Assembly (NCBI RefSeq): GCF_015832195.1
Contig: NC_052027.1
Coordinates: forward strand, 16,178,149-16,242,148
Direction of reading: 5' to 3'
DNA: 64,000 bases
From: Motacilla alba alba
Taxonomy: Eukaryota; Chordata; Aves; Passeriformes; Motacillidae
Below the pieces are notes generated by a model, which searched no databases, was not told the DNA's origin, and saw nothing but the letters and a program-made list of their open reading frames with translations. The position numbers and the translations under genes were made by a program. Of this stretch, positions 13,931 through 24,538 are shown piece after piece; within the stretch, counting starts at the first letter, position 1; every line of letters begins with the position of its first letter.

Positions 13931-15109
13931 TGCTTTGTGTATCATTTCATTTTCTTTCCCCAAAAGGCAATGCAGTGTTACAGGTACGCTGCACTTAATG
14001 AATACATTTCAAGCAATAGCCCACAGTAATCTCACCAGTCTTTGGCCTTATTTTCTTCGATGATCAACATTGCCTCTTTCGTTTTATACATTACTCCTTT
14101 CCCATTTTAGGTTCACTATTTCCAGTCTGAAAAGATACTGATTTTCTGAGAAAAAAAATATAGAAGTAATTCTGCTGACTTCAAATAGAAGCTGGTCTAT
14201 TTCAATGAAGGAAGACTATTGGCTAGATATATAGAGTTATCCTCTATTCAAGGTGTGTGGTGGGATCTTAAAGATCCATCTGGACAGGACATGGAGAGAG
14301 CAGATGGGATTTCAGTTTAGCATTTATTCTAGCAGCAGCATTCAGGGAGGCAGTGAGCCTCTGAGTCCAAGCCCCAGCCCTAGCTTACTAAAACCTAAGC
14401 TGACCTTCTAGCCAAGGAGCAAAAGTACTGTTGAGTCAGCTGTATAACAATGCAGAGGGAGATGGCAATGGCTCATAAATCTGTTTTGTATTTTAGCATG
14501 CCATTAAACTGCTCATAATTAGGACAAAGCACAGGATGAAACCCTAGGCAGGCACTGATGCTGCCCTTATTACCTGTGGATTGATTCTCTTCTCGCTCGT
14601 GCTGGCGTTACATCCGTGATTTGCTGGTGTTCCTCTGGTTTGCTTTGCTGCAGTGAGGGTATGAATCTGGCCCAGAGCTCTAATATCCGTTCTAATTTAA
14701 TTCGTGTCTCTGTCTCCACGTGGGAATTCTCATCTAGACACAGCCCCCTCTGGGCCCTGTGCTATTTCCAAATATAGGACCCTTTCCCATTTGTGCTGGA
14801 TTGGGTGGGAAACCCACCTACCTCTATTCATTCACATGACTTGCATTATGTTTTAAGGTTAGATTGAAGATCTTTCCTTTGCCCACAGTCAATTTTAGGA
14901 ACGCTGCATGTTTTAATATTTTGTGTAGTTTTCTTGCACATATATAAATATATAATGAAGCTAAGCACTTTTACATTTGCTAAGGCATTGTGCAGACATT
15001 AACTCTTCTAGGCCCCTGGAGGTGAGTAAAATAGAGAACATTACTTGCTTCTCTATGTAGGTCTATCCGGTGCATTCCACAGACAAATAGGTACACATTG
15101 GATTTTACA
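13931..15109. other. Unique sequence, no gene seen
   Basis: No long open frame, tandem repeat or recognisable element. Slightly more CpG around 14590-14720 than in the neighbourhood. Confidence 0.4.
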
Positions 15110-15185
15110 AACAGACAAAATGAGGCTGGAAGATTAAAGAGCAAACTGTACTAGGACAAGGAAGAATATGACCCAGAGGAATCTA
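15110..15185 (-). mobile_element. Possible MIR SINE fragment
   Basis: 'ttttacaaacagacaaaatgaggctgg' followed by 'gcaaactgtactagg' and 'gaatatgacccagag' follows the order of the reverse-complement MIR consensus but with many differences. It lies about 240 bases from a clearer relic in the same orientation and could be part of one element split by unrelated sequence. Confidence 0.4.
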
Positions 15186-15419
15186 CATGCACTTCTTGCA
15201 GCTGAAAAGTGCAGAGAACCCACGCCCTGTGTACCATGAAACTGAGCTCTCAGCATCCAGCTTTGAATATAAGTTAGATGCAGAGCCAAGGCCAATGGAT
15301 TTATGATCCATGATGATCACTTCCTAATTTTACCCCACGAGGGATATGCCTTCAGAAGGCAGACAGCTCAGACGATTTATGGAGATGATTGCTTTTCTTT
15401 GGGGCCTATGCCAAGTGTT

Positions 15420-15540
15420 GTGGTGTGTAAGGCTAGAGATGGAGACAAAGTAATTTGCCCGAGGTAAAGCAACAGAAGGGGCCAAGAAACTGAACCCCAG
15501 AGGTGCTCCAAGTGCAATTCTGCAGGGCAGCACTATTGCA
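15420..15540 (-). mobile_element. MIR SINE relic
   Basis: Reverse-complement MIR order is preserved: 'aggctagagatggagacaaagtaatttgcccgaggtaaagcaacag' (equivalent to 'aggcacagagaggttaagtaacttgcccaaggtcacacag'), then 'gccaagaaactgaaccccagaggtgc' (equivalent to 'gccgggattcgaacccagg'). Diverged and inactive. Confidence 0.7.
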
Positions 15541-16499
15541 GTGGTGTTCTCCTCTTCTGCTGATTGACAGATTCACCTCATGTATGTCCATAAACCCTAG
15601 AAACTAAAAACCTCGGAAATGAACCATTCCCCTACTCCAGCAACCCCAGCTGTCACAGATGATACCCCGGAACAACATCATTCCATGAGTAAATAGCTTG
15701 GAATATCTAAGGAACAGCCCTGTGCGGAAAGGAGGAAACAAAGCGTCATGGCATAACCTTGGGTGAGCGTTTGTTACCAAAGCCCTTTGTGCCCTGCCAG
15801 AGAACATGGGCTTGCTAGAGCCTGAAGCTCACTGTTAATTCTAGAAAACCAAGGTCAATCCCTGCTGTGTTGGCCAGCATGGAGGCCAATCACAACACGA
15901 GCAAAGTCCTTTTAATATGCTGCATATCATTGCAGTAATCCAAGACAAATCTCAGAAAAGAATGTGACTTTTGCAAGAGTATTTTTGTCACTGTGAAAAT
16001 TAGTTCAGCAAAGAAACAGCAAAATTATCTTAGCAGAATTGAAGTTGCCTGCCAGCCTTCGAGTGAGAATCCCTGAGCAGGAGTCAGAGGAGTCCACAGT
16101 ATCCACGTGGATTCCAAGGAGAGCTGCAGATCCTGCTGACTTCCACACAAAGGCAGAGAACTACAACTACACCATTCAGCAGCAATGCTGAGTTTACTTT
16201 TCTTTTCCAGGAGACCAACTCCATTTGTTGTAAAAACCTTACACACACGTGTGCATATACCACAGCTTCTTTATAGCTCCATCTGACTTCCAAGGTCTAA
16301 TGGCACATGCTGAAAATGTCTGCAAGCTTTTCATTTTGCTATCATCAAGTTTAGAAATACACTCTCTTAAAACATAAAAGCTGAGGTTCAAATGAGTCCA
16401 GATTATACCAATTAAAGAAAAACATTAAATATTTCCAGACATAAAAAAAATGCAGTTTGGTGATAAGAAGAAGTCCCTGCAGCATTACCACTAAGGGCA
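15541..16499. other. Unique sequence, no gene seen
   Basis: Short overlapping minus-strand frames (67-73 codons) without recognisable domains. No repeat recognised before the CR1 element that starts at about 16500. Confidence 0.4.
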
Positions 16500-17189
16500 G
16501 AATGACTTGAAGGTGGCCTAGTGAGAAAAAAACTGGGAGTGCTGGTTGACAGCAGCTGAACATGAGCCCAGGTGGCCAAGAAGGCCAATGGCATCCAGGA
16601 GTGTATCAGAAACAGTGCTGCCAGCAGGACCAAGGAAGTGATAACCCTCTGCAATTGGCACTGGTGAACCCTGTGCCACACCTTGAACCCTGTGGCCAGT
16701 TCTGGGCCCCTCGCTGAGAGAAAGATATCAAGGTGCTGGAGCCTGTCCAGAGAAGGGCAAAGGAACTGGGCAAGAGTTTAGAAAGTAAGTCTTATGAGGA
16801 GCAGGTGAAGGAGATGGGGGTGTTAAGTCTGGAGAAAAGGAGGCTTGGGAGGGGCCTTATTGCTCTCTACAACTCCCTCAAAGGAGGTTGTAGCCAGGTG
16901 GGAGTCGGCCTCTTCTCCTGGGTAACAAGCAACAGGAGCAGAGACCATGGCATGAAGCTGTTGCCAGGGGAGGTCCAGGCTGGACACCAGGAAGAATTTC
17001 TTCACAGGAAGGGTTGTCAGGTATTGGAAGGGACTGCCTAGGGATGGAGTCACCATCCCTGGAGGTGTTCAAGAAACATCTGGACATGGCACTTTGTGAC
17101 ATAGTCTAGTTGTCATGAGGTGATTGGTCAAAGGTCGGACTTGACCTTGGAGGTCTTTCCTAACCTAAATGATTTTGGGATTCTGTGTG
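16500..17189 (+). mobile_element. CR1 LINE, 5'-truncated 3' end
   Basis: About 690 bases match the well-known avian CR1 3' region in order. The first part is the end of the reverse-transcriptase frame ('gtgctggttgacagcagctgaacatgagcc', 'tggccaagaaggccaatggcatcc', 'ccagttctgggcccctc', 'gtccagagaagggcaaaggaactgg', 'gagaaaaggaggct'). The 3' UTR follows ('ctctacaactccctcaaaggaggttgtagccaggtggg', 'atccctggaggtgttcaagaaacatctggacatggcact', 'ggaggtctttcctaacc'). It ends with one GATTCTGTG-type terminal unit. The coding part has stops and frame breaks, so it cannot make protein. 5' truncation is normal for CR1. The overlapping short open frames on both strands are fragments of this element. Confidence 0.95.
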
Positions 17190-17849
17190 AAATTTGTGAG
17201 AAGTCAATGACTATGACTGCTCGTTCAATAACTTACACCAAATCCTGACTCAGTTGTCAAGAAAGTGCTATAGATCTGATCAGAAATTTCCGCTTACCTA
17301 GTGAAGGTAGGGGAATCAGCCCTCTTTCACCTGGGGCAATCCACACCATTCTCTGGGTTTCTCCATTTCCATTACACAGCAGAGAACTATTCCAATGGAA
17401 TAAGTAGATTCTGATAGGTAGATTCTGAATTCTGATTCTCCTTTAAACATGTTCTCAGGGTATTAAAGTTCAAAAGCCAGAAAAAAAAGGGATTTAAAAA
17501 CATACTAAATAAAATGCTGCTTGCAAAAATCTCTGAATTAGAAGAATGTCTTACACAATGAAAATATGCAGATGAAATCTGTAATGAACAAAAAAGTAAT
17601 TTAAATTGTTCCCTGAGGAAAATAACCCAAAGCATATCTCCTAAAAACAGCAAAGAAATTCCCAGAAACAAAGAACAATTTACCTTTTTCTTTTTTTGGA
17701 AAACAAAACTGCAATTCACACACTGAAGAATGGTTTACTCTGTAAGCCATTCTGGAAAATAAAAACAGTGCTTGACACAGGATCTGAAGTTACCAGTACA
17801 GCCCTAATTCCTAATGCTCGAACTCTTATCTTTTGTAATTCTAAATGAA
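17190..17849. other. Unique sequence, no gene seen
   Basis: AT-rich flank of the CR1 copy. The 110-codon minus frame at 17387-17719 is Phe/Leu/Ser-rich, as expected from an A-rich plus strand, and resembles no family. Confidence 0.4.
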
Positions 17850-18060
17850 AAGTCTGAACACCCTTAATAGTATCTAACACTTCTACAACACTTTTCACCA
17901 TTAAGTCTTAAAATGCCGTACAAAGGTTGGAGACATGATCTCCATTTTAAGAAAAGGTAAACAAGCACGGAGAGCCAATTTGGCCAGACCCACCAAGCAG
18001 ACTGGGAGCAGACACAGAGCAATGATCCATCCTCCTGTGTGTTCTAGTCCTGAGGAAATT
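17850..18060 (-). mobile_element. MIR/CORE-SINE relic (amniote type)
   Basis: The sequence follows the reverse complement of an amniote MIR-like element: 'taacacttctacaacacttttcaccattaagtcttaaaatgccgtacaaagg' (equivalent to 'tagcacttttcatccatagatctcaaagcgctttacaaagg'), then 'tctccattttaagaaaaggtaaacaagcacggagag' (equivalent to 'ccccattttacagatggggaaactgaggcacagagag'), then an eroded gcagactgggagcag segment. The long colinear match makes this one of the clearer relics. Confidence 0.75.
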
Positions 18061-19319
18061 AACATTCCCTCTAATTGCATTTTTATTTCCTTTTAGAGAG
18101 CACATAGGAATATCTGGAAATTTAGCAGCAATTTTTAAAAGTGCTTTTGGGGAAAAGGAAGATTTTAGTCACTCATTATGTGACTAAATTAATGCACATA
18201 GAAGCACACTCTTATGAATATAAAACATGGCATACATCCACATTCTAGGCTATTTAATATTTGCTCTGAAACTCTGAATCAGATCAAATCCCTCAACTCA
18301 GTATTGTTTACAATTTATTTCAACTTCAATTTATGAGACAACACAGAGGTTCTCTTCAGTTTATAAGTGGCTGTGCCATGCTGATGCCACTTTCAACACA
18401 ACTTTTGTAGTCCTCTGCCACACAAGGTTCCTGATGCTTTCTGAATATGAGTACCTACCCATCCCAGCCCTGAAGGGATAACTGAATCAGTTTCACAGTA
18501 CGTTTCAAAGCATATATTTAACACAACAATAATTTCAGAGCTTTTCCTTACCACTTTAATTCTGTCTCAAGCTTAATTCAGGAACTTAACAACATCCATT
18601 GATTATCTGGCTACAGAGTCACTTTCCATACATTCATATATGCAGGTGTTATTATGTACATATTGAGCTACAAACCAATTTCACAAACATTTCTAACTTA
18701 GAACATAAACTCCCCTGCAAATTAGAAAGAACTTTGGGCGCCTTGATAAGGCAATGTTCAAGGAGAAGAATATTCATTACACGAATTAAAATTGCCCGCA
18801 GCTAATTGACCCTTCTATTTCCCTTTCAGTCACAGACATGGGAAGCACATGCTCCCTGAAACATTTCCAGCTTGAGCACTGGCACATTCCTGACACGGGA
18901 AACAGCTAACCCATGTATTAGTGTCTGGGGTAATAGTAGATATTTAACACCTCGTACCAGAAGAAAACAGAAAAACATTTTACCAGGTGGGAGAGCTGGG
19001 GTAGGTAGATGAGGTATAATTATACTCACTGGAATTTAGCCAGAAAACTTGATCAAATACATCCAACAGCCTCATTAAAGCTTTAAACTGCAGGTACTTT
19101 AGTTTCTGGTCTTAAGTAAAGACAGTGCCTTGTCTGTGTGTATATTAACACATCAACGGGGTCACTGCAGCTTTCAGGGGAGTTTTAAGGGTGTTTTATA
19201 GGTATAAGCACACACTTACCAATATTTGAAGCCAGAGCATCAGTAGAATCTACTTAACACACATTTGCATAAATATACATCCATTTGCATCAGATTATAC
19301 AAACACATGGTCATTTTCC
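18061..19319. other. Unique sequence, no gene seen
   Basis: No long open frames or repeats. Ends where composition shifts abruptly to GC-rich. Confidence 0.4.
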
Positions 19320-19421
19320 CTGAGCATTCGGTGCTCAGTGCTCGGGCCTCGCATCTCATCTCTCCCCAGGGCTCTTCCCTCCCCATCAGCCCTGGCCCTC
19401 GGAGGAGGGGAGAGCTGCACC

Positions 19422-19835
19422 ATGAGGGAGGCAGCACCTCAGAGATGGGAAGAGGCTCCCGGCACCGTGAGGGGAGCAGAGCCCCTCAGAGATGGGAAGA
19501 GGGGCGCCATACTGTGAGGGGAGCAGAGCCCCTCAGAAACAGTGAGAGGATCCTGGCACCATGAGGGGAGCAGAGCCCCTCAGAAACAGTGAGAGGATCC
19601 TGGCACCATGAGGGGAGCAGAGCCCCTCAGAAACACTGAGAGGATCCTGGCACCATGAGGGGAGCAGAGCCCCTCAGAAACACTGAGAGGATCCTGGCAC
19701 CATGAGGGGAGCAGAGCCCCTCAGAAACACTGAGAGGATCCTGGCACCATGAGGGGAGCAGCCCCTGAGATAGTGAGTCTTGGCACCATGAGGGGAACAG
19801 AGCCCTGAGGGGAACAGAGTCCTCTGAAAGGGGTC
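19422..19835 (+). repeat. 47-bp minisatellite, about 9 units
   Basis: Unit starts are at 19422, 19467, 19514, 19561, 19608, 19655, 19702, 19749 and 19788. Spacings are 45, then 47 six times, then 39. The unit reads ATGAGGGGAGCAGAGCCCC, then TCAGAAACACTGAGAGG, then ATCCTGGCACC. Units starting at 19608, 19655 and 19702 appear identical; 19561 differs by one base; the outer units are more diverged. A degenerate tail with another 'catgagggg' start at 19848 continues to about 19900. Because 47 is not a multiple of 3 the frame rotates, so this is not a protein repeat array. It is likely variable in copy number between individuals (inference). Confidence 0.95.
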
Positions 19836-20065
19836 AGTCCCAAGAGCATGAGGGGAAAGGCCCTTGAAGGAGGAGAGCCCCAAGGCTGCAAGTACAGTAG
19901 TTTCTCAGAGCAGGAGCCCTGAGGTGAGCAGGTTTCAGTCCTGTAAAGAGCAACTGCCCTGGGACCATCTGAAGAGAAGGTGGAAGGTGTGGAGGTACCT
20001 GTGATAGAAGAGGGGGTTGATCAGACTTCTTTGAGTTTTGCAGTGCTGGGAGGAAGAAGGGCCAG

Positions 20066-20145
20066 AGAAGGGCAGGTAGCACAGCCAGGGTGCCCTTTTA
20101 GAAGGGCAGGAAGCATATCCAGGTGTGGTCTTTGGAAGGGCAGCC
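20066..20145 (+). repeat. 34-bp degenerate tandem repeat, about 2-3 units
   Basis: AGAAGGGCAGG occurs at 20066-20076 and 20100-20110, and a close variant GGAAGGGCAG at 20134-20143. Each spacing is 34 bases. The intervening sequence shows weaker similarity ('tagcacagccaggg' versus 'aagcatatccaggtg'). This is a second tandem family in the same GC-rich island as the 47-bp array. Confidence 0.65.
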
Positions 20146-20764
20146 CCATGTCCTCAGGCGCATTTGGTGTGTGAAAGGGAGTAGAGCTCCTTTTCAGGGC
20201 CTTTGAAAGTGGAAAAGCAGGAATCTGCCTGAGGGAAGAAATGACAGCCCATCCCTCCTGAGGGGTAGCTCCATATTTCCCCCGTGGAAATGTGACAGTG
20301 ATCCCACCGGAGTGTCCGCTGAGGTTCACCTGCAGACCAGCCAGCTGCTCTGTGAACCCTGCCCTGCCTGAGGGTGTTCCTGTAGCCCAGGTGGCCAAAG
20401 TCATGCTCTGTCTGGTCTAACTCTGGATTTGTGGGGCAGGTGGGAGGTCAAGAAAGGCCCTGCCATGCACCTGGATCTCAGGGCCGGTACCAGTCCGTGA
20501 GAAGCATTCCTGTTTGGAATGCAGGGGCAGTGAGAAATCCCAGCACTCTGCTCCTGAAAAAGCTGTTCTTGAGGCCAGAAGATGGGAAATGTCATGACCA
20601 GGAGGAAAATGAATGAGGTAGGCTGTGGTCAGCAGGATGCTGATCATTCTGAGCAAAATTATCTTTAGGGTTACAGTGGTATTTCTGGGGATGCTGCACT
20701 GAGACTATAAAGTAGTTCTGGGCTTGTTCCAGTGTGATTAAGATCTAAATCTCAAAAACAATGG

Positions 20765-20935
20765 TTTTGTGGTTAAGGCATGGGACAGTGGCTCAGCAAC
20801 TGTGGCTTCAAACCTTTCTCTCTGATTGGTACTTTAGACAAACAGGAGCAAGTTTGTTAATTTATCTGTGTTTGAGTTGCACATCTGCAAATCTTTTACT
20901 ATGCCAGTTAAATCAGTGATGTTACTTCCTCTCTT
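20765..20935 (+). mobile_element. Probable MIR SINE relic
   Basis: Sense MIR order can be traced: 'gtggttaaggcatgggacagtgg', 'tggcttcaaacctttctctctgattgg', 'agcaagtttgttaatttatctgtgtttgagttgcacatctgcaaatc'. These correspond to the consensus 'gtggttaagagcacgg', 'ggttcgaatcccggctctgcca' and 'gcaagttacttaacctctctgtgcctcagtttcctcatctgtaaaa'. Divergence is high, so the call is moderate. Confidence 0.5.
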
Positions 20936-22140
20936 ATTGTACAGCAAGTAGTGCAGTGTTGATCAGCTGTTCTCAGTGTGCTTCCAAGGGGGCTAAATTT
21001 ACTGAGGAGAGTCACTTGGGCAAACAAGGCTTTATAAATTATAATTTTGTTTAATTGTAAATATTTATGGTATAAGAGATGAAGGTGAGAAAATGGGAAA
21101 AATATATATATATAGAAATTCTTAAAATTGAAAGGTTCTCAAAACCTTGTCCTAGGGGGCAATAGATATTTAAATGGCACTGCTGAGTAATATTAAAAAT
21201 AGTTTCAGTACTCATGGCTTGTAGAAGTCTCTCACGACCCTGCAAATTATTTCTCTCTGTACTGATTTTGTCCTTTTCCCATTCACTGAGCAATGATTAT
21301 TTCCCATGCTTTTAAATGGAGCTGAAATTAGCTTGGTTATTTTTGTTTAACAACAACAACCTCAATGCATGTTGTGCTTTTTATCCTGCTAAAAGAGCTT
21401 TGTTTGTTCCCTGGCATTGGAGATGATGTCAGCAAAGCTCCTGGAAGAGCAACTGCTGTTTGCTAATTGCTGTCTGCTTCACAACTAGCAAAGGTAGGAA
21501 TAAAGCCAAGGAACTTTTGTGGCCCCACAGAATGTAACCTGTGTTTACAGTCAGTGGTGTGGCTTCATTATAATGCAGTAGCATGAAGTAGGCATGAAGT
21601 ATTTAAGATAGTTTTCAGAATTAAGTTATTCTTCTGCCTCAGTAACAGTAGTAGTAATACGTAGACAATTCCTGCTTTTTGTGTTCAGAGGTCCAACTTT
21701 TGAGTAAAATGCAGGAGATGAGAATATCTGGAAGGATAAGCTCATTTACACAGTCTGGGAGGGGTTTGCACTTGAGGTTGTTTTTTTCACTTCACATAAG
21801 GGCAAGAAACTGCATTTTTGTTTGTTCTGTTGGGAGCATCATTCATCCATTTAGGACATTATCAATCCAATCCATACATCCTATTTCTACTAAAATCAAT
21901 GAGACAGGGCCTGAGAAATGAGGGCAGAAGATAAATACTGTGAAGACAGAAGAAAATGTCTTCTTTAATTCCTGCTGGCAGCAGTTCATTGTGTCATGCA
22001 GAGTGCTAAGGTCTAATTGCATAGAGATGGGCAGCCCTCATACAGGAGTTTATCTCTTTTGGCAGAGGAGTAACTGGGAGAACGGTGACTCCTCAACCCT
22101 GCAGTCCCATGAGCCAAAGGGTTAATTTTTATTCCTGCTG
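20936..22140. other. Unique sequence, no gene seen
   Basis: AT-leaning, with a short (TA)n run near 21103-21114 and a small direct repeat of GCATGAAGTA near 21581-21601. No gene or element recognised. Confidence 0.4.
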
Positions 22141-22545
22141 TGGATTCTCAGGCTCTCTCCTTTGATGGAATCCGCATTCAGATTCTCCAGCAGTGAAGAA
22201 GAGGGCAGGTTTTTCCCTTCCAGGCTTTCATTATGTTGCAGTTTTCATGATTTTCCAGGGCTGCTGGATTCATGAAAATTAATGCAATTTTGCCAGACTG
22301 TTTCCTTCGCTTGTGATGTGCCCTGATGCATTATGAAACCATTCAAGGGACTGAAATTTCCCTTCCACTGAGTTCGAACCAACAGCATTTGATTCGTGCT
22401 GTTTCCGGAGACTTCCTTATGACTCTGGTGTTCTTCTACGGAACCCAAGAGAATGAACGTGTGGGACCCTCCCTTCCAAAGCTTATTCCCATTTGATGGC
22501 ATCAGCTCACTTTGCTGGGAAGTGTTACATGTACTCAACAGGCAG
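22141..22545. other. CpG-retaining unique segment
   Basis: Seven CpG dinucleotides lie between 22172 and 22459, unlike the CpG-poor flanks. The minus strand is open for 97 codons (22245-22538), but the peptide has no recognisable domain. I cannot tell a conserved non-coding element from an unannotated exon or chance. No mobile-element similarity was recognised. Confidence 0.35.
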
Positions 22546-24538
22546 ATTTTGCAGATATGTCTGTTCTATAAGATTTCAAAACCATATGTTGTCCTTTCTC
22601 TTGCTGGGTGAGGAGATGGCAACAGACAGTGAACAGGGAATACTTACCAGACTCGAGCTTTCAAAGGCAACCAGAGACAAAAACAATCGGTGCAATGATA
22701 ACAGAACAGTTTCTTCTCTGATGAGTACTGTTAAGTCCTCCAGTGATGGTACCTTAGCTGATGCTAAGCTCAATTTTAGCTGGAGGAATTTCCACTGAAG
22801 GCATGGGTTTACACTAGTGCTTTATTGATTGCTATAAAGTAGTTCTGTATTTCAGAGAAAATCTTCTGTCAGGCACCTAGAGTTTGGATTTCTTGATTAT
22901 GTCATGCCTGTGTCTTATAGGAAAAAAAAGTAAACCTTGAGGAAAAGTTGATTTTGAATGTAAAGGAACATGAAAAATCAGGACGAAGTTTGATCACATT
23001 TACTAGAGAGGAATAGAGGCTTCACTCAGAGCTGTCAGGTAAACCCATGTGAAGAGATGTTCATCCTTAATTCGAGGGTGATTTGGAGATGTGCTCTATT
23101 TTCAAAATGAGCCAGTGTCTATGTATATGTACAGCAGGCCAGGGTGACCAATCTAGGAGGGCCAAATGAGCATGATGATAAGGTTTTATTTTTAGAATTT
23201 CAATGTATGCTTTGAATATATGGGCTCCATCCAGAATTTCTTCCCTGCCTTCTGACAGTGGTGTCTAGGTGTTCAAGCAGATGGCAGTAAAAATGGGGGC
23301 ACAATGCTGGCTTTTCACAGGGGCTCCTGTCTTCAATAAATAAAGAGATGTTGCACAGGATAGAGCATTGCTCTCTAAATCTGAAGTAGCTGAAGGATGC
23401 CAGTATGTGCTGCAATCACATTCCTGATTGCAGTGTAGTCATACCTGCAGAGAGGAATGGGCGCAGGAGTGCCCCAACTCCATCATTCACATTTCAACAT
23501 CAGGTGGATAAAGGGCTCTTCCAAGGACTTCTCCCCTGCCTGACTCTTCTGCATTACTGGATTTCTACCTACTGGTTCAGTAACCTGCAAAGATGGCCAA
23601 GGGGCAACTTACCCTCCTCCCCCCCTCTGTTCTCTCCTAATCAATTTGCTGAAAGGACAGATAAAAATTTCAGTGTGTGTCTCCTTATAAATTTGGAGAT
23701 AAAGATGTAAGTGGGTGAGAGACCTCTTCCAGCACCCTCTTCATTTTTTAGTGGTTTCCTCAACAGTCCCAAAACACTCTTATGACTTTTTAAGTATGTA
23801 AATGCACTAATTCCTGTCTCTTCAGGTATTTCCAAGTAGAAGTCAGGCAAGCACCACCTATTCCAGTGATTATATGCCTGTTCTCTGCTGCGTTCCCCTT
23901 CCCATCTGCTGGGACGCCTCATACTGTTTAGCAGTGTGTGAATAGCAGGGTGCTTATGACATGCTGACATCTACTTAGATCTTGCAGCTGAAAACTCTGG
24001 TTCTACAGAGAAAATTGCTGTAATTTCAGGTGTAAATGCATGGAAATTCTTGGTATCAGTACTGTACTGTCTTTATAATGGTGCCTGATGCTTTTCTTTG
24101 GAGGAATGGGGTGACACTGTGAGTAGGAAGCTGGAAGGGTTATTTGGTGGTGGAGTAAGTGGCCATTGGGTAAACTGTAGCTGAAGTGTCTCAGATATAC
24201 ATTTCTGCTGCTTGCACAAATGAAAATATCCCACTGCACGTGGCAGGAAATATATGGGTGCATAAAACTACACTTGTAAGGGTTGGCCTCAGCTTCTCCC
24301 TTTCCTGGGACATGGTGGCAGTGTCTCAGTGGGCTGCTGTGACAATGAGCTGCACCTCCATCAGCTGATCTGATGAATCTTCCAGAGGACATTGCCCAAA
24401 GCTCCTCAACTGTGGGCTGAGCACCAACAACCTGAGCTGCCTGTAGTCCTGACCCAGCAACGGAACACTGACACCCTGGTATGTGAGCACAACTTCATAG
24501 CAAAGCCTGAACTCGAATGAAAAAGTCCTTTAGCAGTA
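22546..24538. other. Unique sequence, no gene seen
   Basis: Open frames up to 129 codons overlap on opposite strands (for example 24003-24392 minus) and resemble no family. No repeat recognised before the large microsatellite. Confidence 0.4.

Larger units (their letters stand above)
19320..20610. other. GC-rich minisatellite island
   Basis: Base composition changes sharply here from AT-leaning to GC-rich, with scattered CpG at the left side (for example around 19330-19360 and 19460-19510). Much of it consists of the two tandem arrays described separately. Long open frames on both strands (99 codons plus at 19265-19564, 127 codons minus at 20021-20404) are explained by the scarcity of AT-rich stop codons and by repetition, and they have no recognisable domain. 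It is not a typical promoter CpG island. Confidence 0.6.

Noticed and set aside
19422..19835. Regular 47-bp repeats resembling a CRISPR array
   Set aside because: The units are head-to-tail with no unique spacers, the setting is vertebrate DNA and there are no cas genes. It is a minisatellite.
20021..20404. 127-codon minus-strand open frame
   Set aside because: It lies in GC-rich minisatellite DNA where stop codons are rare, and it has overlapping frames on the other strand and no recognisable domain.
22368..22384. GTTCGAACC string resembling a tRNA B box
   Set aside because: No matching A box at the correct distance and no cloverleaf can be drawn on either strand.
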